Shown here: one piece after another, positions 48,742 through 60,192 of the stretch
Position numbering within the stretch: the first letter of the stretch is position 1
How the letters are laid out: each line of letters opens with the position of its first letter
Assembly (NCBI GenBank): GCA_025667525.1
Contig: CM046876.1
Span: 77,843,235-77,907,234 of the forward strand
Length of the DNA: 64,000 bases
Origin: Glebionis coronaria
Lineage: Eukaryota; Streptophyta; Magnoliopsida; Asterales; Asteraceae
Reading direction: 5' to 3'
Notes under the pieces: generated by a model
Seen by the model: only the letters and a program-made list of their open reading frames with translations
Told to the model about the DNA's origin: nothing
Database searches by the model: none
Translations under genes and position numbers: made by a program

Positions 48742-51700
48742 ATGAATCCGAATTCATTAATGCCTCAAATGACATCACTTACGGATATTTCCGTCATTAC
48801 GGGAACGGATAATCGCCCTCCAATGCTCATTAAAGAAGTCTTTGAAGCATGGCAAGGCCGTATGATGTCATACCTTAAGGGAAAACCGACATATGGGAGG
48901 CTTATGGTTAAGTCAATTCTAAATGGTCCACTTGACTATGGTACCATAGTGGTTAACAATGTGACTCGACCAAGGGAGTTTGAAGAACTTACACCAGCTC
49001 AACAACTTGTTGCCGATGCAGACGAAAAGGCTCTTCAAACCATTCTCCAAGCTCTTCCACATGACATCTATCGAATGGTAAGTCAGTATACGGTGGCAAA
49101 GGATTTATGGGAACGTCTAAAGGTGTTGCTACAAGGTACGTCTCTTACCAAACAGGAAAGGGAATGTCAGTTGTATGATCTGTTTGATAGATTCACGTAC
49201 AGCCCAGGGGAAACGCTTCACGACTATTACTTCAGATTCACTACTCTCATGAATGATCTGAATGTATACAATCTCGTGATTGCTCCATTCCAGGTTAACA
49301 CCAAATTTTTGAATACTTTACCTAAAGCTGAATGGGGTGAGTATATTACCGATGTTAAGTTAACCAGGGATTTGCATAAGTGCAATTTGGATCAACTCTA
49401 TGCTTTTCTTCAGCAGCATGAGAAACACGTGATCATGCACCGTTCGCCTCGAGGTATGTACCGTGATTCTTTATCTTTGATGGCGAATCAACCAAGCTTG
49501 TCACACAACAACACTCCTTATATCTTGGGACACCAAGCCTATCATCCATCACCTTACATGACACCAAGCTTCCCCCAATATTCGATTCTACCGCAACCAC
49601 CCACCTCACATCAGCAACAATATCGGTTTAATGCACCTTCATCACACTATGCTTCACAACCTCACCCAGCAAGCATTGCACCTTATGCTCAGTCTTCATA
49701 TTCTTCTTATCAAGAGAATGCAGCATATCCATCAAGCTACTCTGACCACTTGAGTATTCCTTCTAGTGCTTATGTAGCTCAACAAGACCAAGCACTGTAT
49801 TGTGATGATGATGAAGTCCCCATTCCTGAATTCAAACAAGGAACTGACCCAGTTGAAGTGTTAGCCACTATGTCTGCTTACCTCACAAGGACTTTAAGCA
49901 AACGAGGATTTAGAGGAACAGCTCCTACTAACAATCAGCTAAGGAATTCATCCAATTCTCGCCAACAAGCTACTATTGAGAATGGCAGGGTAATGGTTCA
50001 ACCTATTCAACCTTATCAGGGGAGACCTACTACATCAACCACCAATGCACGCACGGTCAATCCTGCTCCAATGGTCAACACTCCTCCACGGGCTAATTCC
50101 ACAGGCAAGTTGAGAATGATTACATGCTACAACTGTAAGGAAGAAGGTCACATGTCCAGGGATTGCAAAAAACCCAAGAGGAGAAGGGATGGTCAATGGT
50201 TTGCAGAGAAGATTTATCTGGTGAACGCTCAGGCACAAGGAAGGGAACTTGATGAAGAGGAGCTTGCATTTCTTGCTGATCCAGGGATTGCTGGACAAGA
50301 CGTTGTCACCACACAGAATGCAGCATACCAAGCAGATGATCTTGATGTGTATGATTCAGACTGTGATGAACTTCAATCTGCACAGGCAGCTCTTATGGCA
50401 ACTATCTCCAGCTTAGGGCCAGAAAAAAGATCTGAGGTACTTATTAATACCACTGATACTAGTATTCAACCACATCAAGTTGTGCAAGAGAGTGTTGATT
50501 CGAATGAGTCTTCGGTGGTGAGTCTTTCAAATGAGGAGACAATCAATTATAGTAATATCAATGTGAGTCCCCAGACTTTGAGTGAATCACAACCGGGAGC
50601 CATTTCGAATACGTATACTCCTGCTCAACAAGATTTGGTCATGGTTCCTGCTACATTACTTAGCCAAATGAATGTTGCACTATTAGAAACCATAGCTAAG
50701 AATAAGAATTTGTCTGATGAGCTTGCCTTATGCAATGAGAAAGTTCAAACTTTAGAATTAGTTCCTTCGTCTAGTGTTCTAACAAATCCCGAATATGATC
50801 ATTTTCGAAACAAACAAATGGGTCATTTGCAAGAAATTGAAACCTTAAGAGCAGATCTTTCTAAAGAACTTAGAGAAAAAGAGTTAGTGGTCACTAATTT
50901 TCAAAAGCTTCAAACGGATTTTGAGTTACTCGAGTCTAAAAAGAATGAAATGGAGATTAATGCTGCTAATAAGATTAGAAGTCTAGATTATTTGCTTTTA
51001 AGACAATACGTTGCTTCTCAACTAGTGCACTTATTTGATGCTTCGTTTAGAGAATTTAACTTATCACGTCAAAAAGGCCTTCCCCCTAACCCACGGTATG
51101 CAAAACAAGCTTTTATCCATAGTCCAAGACTTTATAATGCAACCCAATTAGGATTGGTCTTAGACCCGATTGTTATTTTCGATGATCGCACAAGTAAGGA
51201 TCTAGTTGATGAGGATCGGTCATACAACTTTGCAAAATATCCCGAGTGTGATTATTTTATAACGAATCAGGAGCTTGCTAAAACGGATTTTAGAATTCGC
51301 TTCCATATGGATAAAGATCTCATCACACCACCAACCTACATGTTAAATGAAGAAAACCCTAGTACACTTCCTACAGTTGTCAAAATGGAAGGACCTAAAG
51401 AAATTCCAAAGGATCTTCCACCTGTTAGCACTGTATGGTTAAACTTGCAAGAGATTAATCAATACTTTACTAATTGTGACAAGGTCATCTTGGAATGTAC
51501 GACTTCAAATGGCCTAAACGCCGGAGAATGGGCTTTCGAACACATGAACGAGGTGTTTAAGAATGAGATCCATCCGTTTGTCGAAAGTCTAAAAGGAAGT
51601 TTTGCATCTCTTAAGGAAAATCTTGAATTTGAAATTGGAGAAGTTCAAAAAGTGTTTTATGAAATGGACACCGCTTATGAACTACAATTAATTGAAAAGG

Positions 51701-52590
51701 AAAAGATTTTATCCGAATATGACCGATTCTTGTCCCAAGTAATTTCGTGTGATGTGCTTACTACTGTAAATGTTAATTATTCGAATGAGCTTACATCCGC
51801 TATGATTAAATGTGATGCTGTGAATATATGTGATGATGTTTGTGATCTCTCTGTAAATGTTGCTGATACTGTAAATGAGGTAGATAATCATTCTTGTCAC
51901 GAATCTAACGCTGACTTTTTAAAGCTACAAGATTCTTACAATTTACTTTCAAAACGCTTTAATCAACTTGAACAACATTGTATATCTTTAGAATTAAAAC
52001 AACAAACTCAAAATGAGGATCTTTTGATAACAAATGGTTGTGAAAACGGTGTTGAGACGAGTGACAAGATGATTGCAATAGTTAAGGCATTAGAGGAAGA
52101 GATTATGAGATTAAAGAGAGATGTGTCATCAAATGAAACACTAAAATTGGAACTAGAGGCCGCAGAGTCTAAAAACCAGGACTTAGAAATTAGACTTTCG
52201 TCTATTCTAGGGGAGATGGATCGGGCAAGACAAGGACTATCCGCTCTTTATGGTTCAATAGAAGAACGCTTAGCTTTTAATGCAGCACAGCAACAATCTT
52301 ATGTTGAACAACTGAACCAAAAGTGTGAGGAAATCTCTGACTTAAACATCCTGCTCATTGACAAAAACATAGTTTTGGCCGAGTTAAAGGAGACACTTAT
52401 TCTCACCCGACAAGAAGCTGTTAATAACTTAGCTACCAACTCTGCACCGTCCTCTAGTGCTCCAACAACCAAGTCAGTAGTGCTTTATAAGAACCCGCTC
52501 CATAAGAAAAACCCGGTTACCTACGATGATTATATGAGGAATGCAATTAAGCATGTAGATCTTGTTAGGGATATTTTAGACGATCTTTAA
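48742..52590 (+). CDS. gag: SIRE-like gag with a long coiled-coil extension
   Basis: ATG at 48742 (an upstream in-frame GTG at 48733 is unlikely in a plant); 1282 codons, intact. Residues about 20-230 form the copia gag core (EVFEAWQGRMMSYLKGKPTY, DLWERLKVLLQGTSLTKQER, GETLHDYYFRFTTLMNDLN). A Pro/Gln/Ser/Tyr-rich stretch follows, then a CCHC zinc knuckle CYNCKEEGHMSRDC from residue 462 and a basic KKPKRRR. From about residue 630 it is rich in heptad-like, Glu/Lys/Leu-rich segments (for example IETLRADLSKELREKELVV and EEEIMRLKRD), predicted coiled coil. The length is about twice that of ordinary copia gag, as in related Asteraceae elements I recall. It ends with a TAA, and coding similarity continues in the same frame beyond it. 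Confidence 0.85.
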   Translation: MNPNSLMPQMTSLTDISVITGTDNRPPMLIKEVFEAWQGRMMSYLKGKPTYGRLMVKSILNGPLDYGTIVVNNVTRPREFEELTPAQQLVADADEKALQTILQALPHDIYRMVSQYTVAKDLWERLKVLLQGTSLTKQERECQLYDLFDRFTYSPGETLHDYYFRFTTLMNDLNVYNLVIAPFQVNTKFLNTLPKAEWGEYITDVKLTRDLHKCNLDQLYAFLQQHEKHVIMHRSPRGMYRDSLSLMANQPSLSHNNTPYILGHQAYHPSPYMTPSFPQYSILPQPPTSHQQQYRFNAPSSHYASQPHPASIAPYAQSSYSSYQENAAYPSSYSDHLSIPSSAYVAQQDQALYCDDDEVPIPEFKQGTDPVEVLATMSAYLTRTLSKRGFRGTAPTNNQLRNSSNSRQQATIENGRVMVQPIQPYQGRPTTSTTNARTVNPAPMVNTPPRANSTGKLRMITCYNCKEEGHMSRDCKKPKRRRDGQWFAEKIYLVNAQAQGRELDEEELAFLADPGIAGQDVVTTQNAAYQADDLDVYDSDCDELQSAQAALMATISSLGPEKRSEVLINTTDTSIQPHQVVQESVDSNESSVVSLSNEETINYSNINVSPQTLSESQPGAISNTYTPAQQDLVMVPATLLSQMNVALLETIAKNKNLSDELALCNEKVQTLELVPSSSVLTNPEYDHFRNKQMGHLQEIETLRADLSKELREKELVVTNFQKLQTDFELLESKKNEMEINAANKIRSLDYLLLRQYVASQLVHLFDASFREFNLSRQKGLPPNPRYAKQAFIHSPRLYNATQLGLVLDPIVIFDDRTSKDLVDEDRSYNFAKYPECDYFITNQELAKTDFRIRFHMDKDLITPPTYMLNEENPSTLPTVVKMEGPKEIPKDLPPVSTVWLNLQEINQYFTNCDKVILECTTSNGLNAGEWAFEHMNEVFKNEIHPFVESLKGSFASLKENLEFEIGEVQKVFYEMDTAYELQLIEKEKILSEYDRFLSQVISCDVLTTVNVNYSNELTSAMIKCDAVNICDDVCDLSVNVADTVNEVDNHSCHESNADFLKLQDSYNLLSKRFNQLEQHCISLELKQQTQNEDLLITNGCENGVETSDKMIAIVKALEEEIMRLKRDVSSNETLKLELEAAESKNQDLEIRLSSILGEMDRARQGLSALYGSIEERLAFNAAQQQSYVEQLNQKCEEISDLNILLIDKNIVLAELKETLILTRQEAVNNLATNSAPSSSAPTTKSVVLYKNPLHKKNPVTYDDYMRNAIKHVDLVRDILDDL

Positions 52591-53565
52591 GCCTTAGATC
52601 CCTCAAGTAGCTACTATCACTCAGCTCATGAATACATTAAGCGAGTTCATTATTGCTTAGCATATTTGCAATACATAGGTAAACCAGGTTCTGCACTACT
52701 CACTGATCGACCCATTGCTGTAACTCCATTCAATAAGACCCCACGAGCAAAACCGTCATTGGCACCATCAAGTAAGGCACCTTTAAAATCTGTTGCTAAT
52801 GTTCCCACTTTGCCTTCTATAGGATTAAAAGAGTCTACTAAGGCTAAAGGATCGCCACTCAAGAAAGCTAAGATCAAGCCCTCCACTAGTAGTACCAACA
52901 AGAAGAAAGTAGAAGCTCACCATAGGAATGTTATGTCAGTTTTAAATAAAAAGAATCATGTTGCTAAGACTAAAAGCTCTGCGCCTGTGCAGAAGCCTAA
53001 ACCATTCGTTAATTCTAATTTGAATTGTTGGAATTGTAATGAGTGCATGTTTTCTCAACGTCATGATTTGTGTCTTATTGATCATGTGAATGAAATGAAT
53101 GCCATTAGGAATAATCTTGAATGGCAGCCAACTGGGCGAACTCGTACCCAAGTTGGATGGCAATGGCGTCCCACTGGTAGGACCTTTACATTAGATGGAA
53201 AAATGTGCCCTTTAACTAGGAATGCATCCATTGAGGTTAGGTCTGGGCGTCCTTTAGTTAGGCACACTAGCACTAAAGTATGGAAACAGCGCCCTTTAAT
53301 TAGGTCAGCCCCCACTATAGTGCCTATCAGTGAAGAAATACCTCAGGATTTAAGCCAACTAGAATCTACACCACCAACTAGGAAGAAGAAGGCTAGGAAA
53401 TCTAAGAAACCTAAAGTTAGCAAATCTAAGATTATTAAATCTGTATCTGCTAATAACAAGGAACATTCAGATTCTGATACCTCTACATTGTCCTCGTCTG
53501 GTGATATTTTTAGGTGGTCCAAATCATCCTCTGGTATTTGGACTCCGGTTGTTCAAAGCATATGA
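52591..53565 (+). pseudogene. pol: SIRE-like gag-pol linker before protease
   Basis: In the same frame as gag after a single TAA (52588-52590), open to 53565. Basic and Ser/Thr/Lys-rich (KKVEAHHRN, RKKKARKSKKPKVSKSK), with a Cys pair in LNCWNCNECMF and a repeated RPL(V/I)R-type unit (GRPLVRHTSTKVWKQRPLIR). No enzyme domain. Either the TAA is a point mutation or the linker is made by readthrough. The frame is lost at the protease start. Confidence 0.65.
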
Positions 53566-53741
53566 CCGGAGATCGCTCGATGCTCCGAAATTTCGTCAGC
53601 AAGTTTCTTGGAACGGTTAAATTCGGTAATGATCATATTGCAAAGATAATGGGGTATGGTGAATATCAGATTGGAAACGTTACGATTTCAAGGGTATACT
53701 ATGTAGAAGGTCTTGGTCATAATTTATTTTCAGTAGGATAA
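53514..53741 (+). pseudogene. pol: SIRE-like pol: aspartic protease
   Basis: Protease with YLDSGCSKHMTGD (active Asp 53541-53543), then YGEYQIGNVTISRVYYVEGL and HNLFSVG. It is in a different frame from the linker: between GIW and the active site the sequence looks as if one copy of a 7-nt TATTTGG repeat was lost (inference). It ends with TAA at 53739-53741 where Gln is expected. Confidence 0.8.
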
Positions 53742-54806
53742 TTTTGTGATTCCAACCTAGAGGTTGCTTTTCGACAACATACTTGTTTCATCCATAACTT
53801 GGAAGGAAAAGACTTGTTGAAGGGATCTCGTGGTGCAAATCTTTATACGTTGTCCCTACAAGACATGATGGCCGCCTCTCCAGTATGTCTTCTCTCTAAA
53901 GCATCTAAGACCAAGTCATGGTTATGGCATCGCAGATTATCTCATCTCAACTTTGATGCTATTAATCATCTGGCTAAAAACGAATTAGTTCGTGGTCTTC
54001 CAAAGCTCAAATTTCACAAGGACCATTTATGTTCCGCGTGTTCAAGGGGGAAAAGTACCAAGAAATCATACAAGCCCAAAGCTGAAGACACCAATCAAGA
54101 AAAACTTCATCTTTTGCATATGGATCTTTGTGGGCCAATGAGAACTGAAAGTGTGAGCGGTAAGAAATTCATTCTTGTTATTGTGGATGATTTCTCCAGG
54201 TTTACGTGGGTTAGATTTCTACGTACAAAGGATGAAGCACCGAAGGCTATCATCACTTTTCTGAAATTCATTCAGGTACGTTTAAATACTACTGTCCGCC
54301 GTATTCGTACAGACAATGGAACAGAGTTCGTCAACCAGACTCTTTGTGATTACTATGAAGGAGTTGGTATCTCACATGAAACATCCGCTGCACGTACTCC
54401 ACAACAAAACGGTGTCGTTGGAAGACGGAATCGTACGCTTATGGAAGCTGCTAGGACTATGCTGATTTATGCGAACGCTCCATTGTTCTTGTGGGCAGAA
54501 GCTATATCTACTGCATGTTTCACCCAAAATCGTTCTATCATTCGGAAACGCCATGGAAAAACACCTTACGAGCTTCTACATGATCGTAAACCCGATGTTT
54601 CATTCTTTCATGTGTTTGGTGCTCTTTGTTATCTAAACATTAATAGTGAGAACTTGGGCAAGCTTCAACCGAAAGCCGATATAGGTATTTTCATTGGTTA
54701 CTCACCCTCCAAGAAAGCATACCGAATTTACAACCGTCGTCTTGGTAAGATTGTAGAAACTATGGACGCAGATTTCGATGAGCTGACAGCGATGGCTTCT
54801 GAGTAA
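53742..54806 (+). pseudogene. pol: SIRE-like pol: integrase with catalytic Glu replaced by Gly
   Basis: Same frame as the protease. The N-terminal zinc domain has His in WHRRLSHLNFD and Cys in LCSACSRGK. The core has Asp in HMDLCGPM (54123) and Asp in IRTDNGTEF (54312), but at the exact D-35-E position (54420-54422) the codon is GGA, Gly, in QNGVVGRRNRT where Glu is invariant. Strand transfer would be lost. The frame ends with TAA at 54804, again where Gln is expected (MASEQ in relatives). Confidence 0.85.
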
Positions 54807-55548
54807 CGCAACTCTGAACCCGCGCTTCATGAGATGGGAACCGGTGCTATTAGTTCCGGATTAGTTCCCAATAATCCTACTTCTACATCATTTTTACCAC
54901 CTACAAGGCCCGAGTGGGATAAACTGTTTCAACCGTTGATTGATAAATTCTTTGATCCCCCAAATGATGAAGTTCCAACACCTTGTTGTGATAGCTCCAA
55001 TCCCTGAAGTTGTTGCTCACGCAAATGAAGCTTTATCTAATGCATCTTCAATTAACATTGAACCGGATGCACCTTTACTAAGTGATTCTCAAACTACACC
55101 TGAATCGTCACCCTTACTTGTGCCTAATTATGTTGAAGAGGATTCTATTGATCACGATTTGGAATATGCTCACCTACAAGAGCTTCCTGTCTTTGGTGTA
55201 CCGATACCTGAAAACCCTTCAGCCGCGTCTACCTCAGAATAAGCTCCTTCAATTGTTCACTCCAGACCACCACGGATTGAAAATCATAGCACCAAATGGA
55301 CAAAAGATCACCCAATTAGGAATGTCATTGGAAATCTAGATCGACCAGTCTCTACACGCCATCAATTACAAGAGAGTGCACTCTATTGCTATTTTGATGC
55401 ATTTCTCTCCGAAGTTGAACCTAAAAATTGGCAACAGGCTATGACTCAATCATCTTGGATTGAAGCCATGTAGGAGGAACTAAATGAATTCTAAAGACTT
55501 GAAGTATGGGAATTAGTTCCTCTCCCTGACAAGGTTAACATCCTTACT
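54807..55548 (+). pseudogene. pol: SIRE-like pol: linker between integrase and reverse transcriptase
   Basis: Recognisable only across breaks: about 60 codons in the integrase frame, a frameshift near 54990, then a frame with stops at 55240 (TAA), 55471 (TAG) and 55492 (TAA). Segments such as RPVSTRHQLQES and CYFDAFLSEVEPKNWQQA lead into the reverse transcriptase start. Confidence 0.75.
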
Positions 55549-56112
55549 TTGTTGTGGGTTTATAAGGTTAAACTCGATGAGATGGGTGCAGTATTGAAGA
55601 ATAAGGCTAGATTGGTTGCTAGAGGATACAAACAAGGCTTGGGTATAGACTTTGAAGAATCTTTTGCTCCTGTTGCAAGATTGGAGGCTATTAGACTATT
55701 CCTTGCGTATGCTGCTCATATGAACATGATCGTCTATCAAATGGATGTGAAGACGGCATTTTTGAACGGTGAACTAAGGGAAGAAGTCTATGTTAGTCAG
55801 CCGGATGGGTTCGTTATCACGGAGTTTCCTAATCATGTTTACAAGCTTAAGAAGGCTCTCTATGGGTTGAAACAAGCTCCACGCGCGTGGTATGATCTCC
55901 TTTCAACATATCTCATTTCGGAAGGCTTCTCCAAAGGCAAGGTAAACCCCACTCTATTCACTCTCAAGGAGGACAACGACATGATTCTGGTACAAATTTA
56001 TGTTGATGATATAATATTTGCTGCATCTAACATAGAATTGTCAAAACGCTTTGAGAAGATAATGTCCACACGCTTTCAGATGTCAATGATGGGAAAATTT
56101 CATTTTTCTTAG
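55549..56112 (+). pseudogene. pol: SIRE-like pol: reverse transcriptase
   Basis: Copia reverse transcriptase with [35 protein letters not shown] (catalytic Asp), [15 protein letters not shown] and the active-site YVDD (55999-56010), all present. The open stretch has no ATG at its start and continues from the linker. The frame is lost near 56100, after MMGKF. Confidence 0.88.
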
Positions 56113-56990
56113 GATTACAAATTTCTCAGAATCCCAGAGGCATCTTTATTAATCAATCCAAATATGCTCTAGAATCTTTAAAGAAATATAACTTTGAAAA
56201 TTATGACCCCGTGGACACTCCAATGGTGGAGAAATCCAAGTTAGATGAAGATAGGAATGGGATTATTGTCGATCCAAAACTTTACCGTGGGATGATCAGC
56301 ACCCTTCTCTATCTGACTGCTAGCAGGCCTGATTTGCAATTTGCCGTATGCATGTGTGCCCGGTATCAGGATCGGCCTACCGAAAAGCACCTACATGTTG
56401 TTAAAAGGATCTTTCGGTATCTTAAAGGAACACTTCATCGTGGTCTATGGTATCCGAAAGATTCCTCTATTGCTTTAATATCATACGCAGATGCCGATCA
56501 TGCTGGGTGTCAAGACACGAGGCGTAGCACTTCTGGATCTGTGCAACTCCTTGGAGACAGATTGATCAGTTGGTCTTCAAAAAGGCAGAAAAGCGCTGCA
56601 ATTTCTAGCACGGAGGCTGAATACATCGCCATGTCCGGTTGTTGTGCTCAAGTCCTTTGGATGAGATCACAATTAACTGACTACGGTTTGGGATTCAACA
56701 AAATCCCGATGTATTGTGACAACAAGAGCGCCATTGCCCTTTGCTGCAACTATGTTCAACACTCCCGGGCCAAGCACATAGACATTCGCTACCATTTCAT
56801 TAAAGAGCAGGTGGAGAACGGAGTGATCGAGCTGTATTTTGTCACTACTGAGTATCAGCTGGCAGATATGTTCACCAAAGCCTTAGATCGAGGACGAATC
56901 GAGTTTTTGATCGACAAGCTTGGCATGAAATCATTCACTCCAGCGACTCTCAAAGAATTGGCAGAAGAATCAGCTGAATGGTGGAGGTAA
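56113..56990 (+). pseudogene. pol: SIRE-like pol: RNase H
   Basis: After the frameshift the sequence is open to 56990. It has [70 protein letters not shown] and [15 protein letters not shown], the usual copia RNase H with its acidic residues. It ends with a TAA after AEWWR. Confidence 0.87.
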
Positions 56991-58287
56991 ACTATTCAGG
57001 CGTATCCTTTGTTCGTGATCATGTATATTATCGTATATATATAAACCACAAAAAGAAAAATACAAAAATATAAAACCAAGAAAAACCATAAAAAATATAA
57101 AACCTACAAAAACCATAAAAATTATAAAATCAAGAAAAACCAAAAATATTTGTCGTTTTTTAAATCGGGCATGTCTTTTAGTACGGTAATATTTACGGCT
57201 TTAGAAATGTCGATCAATATTGACACGGCGCCATAAATAGAGTCCGTATAAAAGTTGTACATTTTAAAACATGCCCATTATAGCTTGTAGTTATTTCAGA
57301 CTACAACCCGGTTTTCATGTTAAAGTCACGTATTTCCTTGGAAAACGTTGGCTCACAACGGGAATTAATTTTCTCGGGCATGATTTACAAGCCAAATCAT
57401 GCAAAGGGATCAAGTTTACTTTACAACTTGGTCTAACACGAGTTAGTGTACGTCTCAGTGCATTAATTTGTCAAAATAAGAGAAATCTTATTGCCACCAC
57501 GAATCAATCTTTTCAAGATAATCAATTTGAAATGTTTTCATCAATATTTGACTCTTTAAACAATGACTACAGCTCTTTAAATAGAAAACGGGTCATCGTT
57601 TAAGGGGGAGAAAATATTAAATCATCTTCGTCATCAAAACGATTTTCAAAAGTGTTTGTGGAAAATTAATTGGCTAACGAGTGGTCTTGCTTTAGAATAC
57701 GACTTGTGCTCGATCAATGTGATTGGAATAGCTTTAAGATCTTGGAGATTTGCTAATAGGTTGCGATGCTTAAAGTTGTGTGAAGGTTAAGTTGGTGAAA
57801 TTTAACAATGGTTAGGGAGATTAGAAAACACAAGGAATAAAAAGTAAAATTGAAAACTGAAGGGTTAATGGTGACAATTTGTGAAAATTGTCAAAAGTTG
57901 ACCTAAGTCAAAACCAAACCCCCGTCCTTTTTTTTTCTTTTTTCTTTTCTTTTTCTTTTTCTTCTTCACTGTGTCTATTGCCGCCATTTTCACACACTTA
58001 AGCTCTCAAAAACTCTCGTCTAAATCATCCAATCTGTTCCATTCATTCAAACAAGGTACAAACATCAATCTTTGATCTTTAATTCGCCTAAATTCATTGA
58101 AACCCACTTAATTAAGTCGTTTGAATTAAGGTTAATCAAACTAGGGTTCATTTGCCTAAATTAAGGATTAATTGATTAAGGATTTAAGTGGGTTTTATTC
58201 GGAATATCATTAGATTGTGTTAAGTTGCCTTAGATTGCCTTAAATCTCACACACGCGCCTAGAATAATCATTTATAGGGTGCGTTTA
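56991..58287 (+). other. Spacer between pol and the env-like region
   Basis: About 1.3 kb. A 110-codon frame (57271-57603) has no recognisable relative. It ends at a TTAAGGGGGAG tract (57601-57611) that looks like a polypurine tract. A pyrimidine-rich run (57927-57968) and a CAAG/GTACAA splice-donor-like site (GT at 58056) precede the next array. Confidence 0.5.
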
Positions 58288-58916
58288 GAAGTTCCGGATG
58301 AACAAGGCGGATGAACTTCCGAATGAAGGAAGTTCCGGATGAACTTCCGAATGAAAGAAGTTCCGAATGAACTTCCGAATGAAGGAAGTTCCGAGTGAAC
58401 TTCCGAATGAAGGAAGTTCCGGATGAAATTCCGAATGAAAGAAGTTCCGAATGAACTTCCGAATGAAGAAGTTCTGAATGAACTTCCGAATGAAGAAGTT
58501 CCGAATGAACTTCCGAATGAAGAAGTTCCGAATGAACTTCCGAATGAAGAAGTTCCGAGTGAACTTTAAAATGAAGAAGTTCCGAGTGAACTTCCGAATG
58601 AAGAAGTTCCGAATGAACTTCCGAATGAAGAAGTTCCGAGTGAACTTCCGAATGAAGAAGTTCCGAATGAACTTACGAATGAAGAAGTTCCGAGTGAACT
58701 TCCGAATGAAGAAGTTCCGGATGAACTTCCGAATGAAAAAGTTCCGGATGAACTTCCGAATGAAGAGTTCCGAATGAAGGACTTCCGAATGAAGAGTTCC
58801 GAATGAAGGACTTCCGAATGAAGAGTTCCGAATGAAGGACTTCCGAATGAAGAGTTCCGAATGAAGGAGTTCCGGATGAAAAGTTCCGAATGAAGAGTTC
58901 CGAATGAAGAGTTGTT
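58288..58916 (+). repeat. TTCCGAATGA tandem array before the env-like region
   Basis: About 50 copies of TTCCGAATGA or TTCCGGATGA in 12- and 24-nt periods (AAGTTCCGAATGAACTTCCG). Both strands are open in one frame because the period is a multiple of three; these frames (58285-58977 minus, 58478-58777 plus) are by-products. Confidence 0.92.
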
Positions 58917-59040
58917 GGATTAATAGTTGTTTGCCTGTTATAAGTACTTGTTGAAATGTATTATGCTTAGAAGTCATAATGATATATATCTATATATTTT
59001 TTGTGCATCAACCTTTTATGTCTTATCTTAAGCAGATACG

Positions 59041-60192
59041 ATGACTAATCCAACAGTACAAGCACTCCAAGATGCTAGAGCAGCCGAAATTGCCGAAGCA
59101 AGAGCCCTCAAGTTCATACCAAACAATTACCGGCTGAAGCAAGTCTCAAAATCCACTCACCATGGATTTAAAGTAGCCATAGCAATCCTTGATCACTCTC
59201 ACTTTAAGAATGCTTTAAGGAGTACTGCCTCGGTGCCATATGATTACATGTATGAGTTCTGGGCTACCAAGGAAAGTACTTCAAACAAGATCACCTTCAC
59301 TCTCGACAACAAGCCGGAGACACTTACTGTTTCAGACTTCCGTAAGATATTTGGCATTCGGGATACACCCAAAGGTATGTCATTTTCCAGGGATCCTACT
59401 AAAGACGAACTCATGGAGATGTTCGATGCTCTTGGATGCCCTGACATACGAGTTGTGTCTGAGTTTGCCACCGCTAAAGTAGGTCAACCTTGGAGAGCAA
59501 TCTTGGGTATTCTCAGTAGATGTCTTACACCTAAGACAAGTGGGCATGATGCTTTGCGTGGTCCAATTATGAACATCTTTCATGGAATGTACAAAGGTTC
59601 AAATGCGGACTATGCATTATTGTTGTGGGAAGAATTTAACTTTCAATTCTTCCAAAACAAGAAGCTGAAGACTAATTTCTTTCCTTACCCTCGGTTTATC
59701 AAGCTTATCATTAATTATTTTATGAAGAATGATGTTACTATTGATAAGCGTGCAGCAAGTCGCCATCACATTGAAGAGGCTGATCACACTGTGGATCTAA
59801 GGCATGAAGGACCATCTGGTGGTGTTATTCCTGGTCCTATTCCCGAGTATCTTATGACGGATAAAATTAAAGCTTCTGCTGATTACAAACTACTGCTACT
59901 AGAAATCAAGAAGCTAAAAGCAAGCCTTCAGACAGGAGAAGACTCGTCTACTACGGTCAAGAGTAAAGGTAAACGCAAGCAACCAGCTGCTTTACCTGAA
60001 CCCGAAACCAAGAAGAAGAAGAATGAGGCTAAGAAGGGAAAGGGTACGGCTGATGACTTAGTTCTCTGCGACGAAGAAGATGTTGATGATCCTACTCTTG
60101 ACAAGGCTGAGAGAAAATTAATGAAGATAGATATTGAAAGGAGTAGGAAAGACACGGGAGGTAGTGGTTTCGGGTGCACAGATAAATATTGA
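59041..60192 (+). pseudogene. Env-like region, N-terminal part
   Basis: ATG at 59041, 383 open codons. The conserved core at residues about 35-240 has YMYEFWATKEST, LTVSDFRKIFGIRDTPKGM, GILSRCLTPKTSGHDALRGP and NFFPYPRFIKLIINYFMKND. I recall the same arrangement in Asteraceae copia third ORFs. Then come Lys/Glu-rich stretches (KGKRKQPAALPEPETKKKKN). Despite the env-like label used for this position in SIRE elements, I see no signal peptide or clear membrane segment. The frame shifts near 60150-60190, and coding continues in the frame of the next entry. Confidence 0.7.

Noticed and set aside
57271..57603. 110-codon frame between copia pol and the env-like region
   Set aside because: Not called as a gene: no recognisable motif. 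Kept only as a note in the spacer entry because it ends at a purine tract.
58285..58977. A 230-codon frame of repeated FIRKFIRNF units, and a plus-strand counterpart of RMNFRMKKF units
   Set aside because: The 12/24-nt period of the TTCCGAATGA array is a multiple of three, so frames stay open on both strands. There is no start context and no non-repeat coding part.
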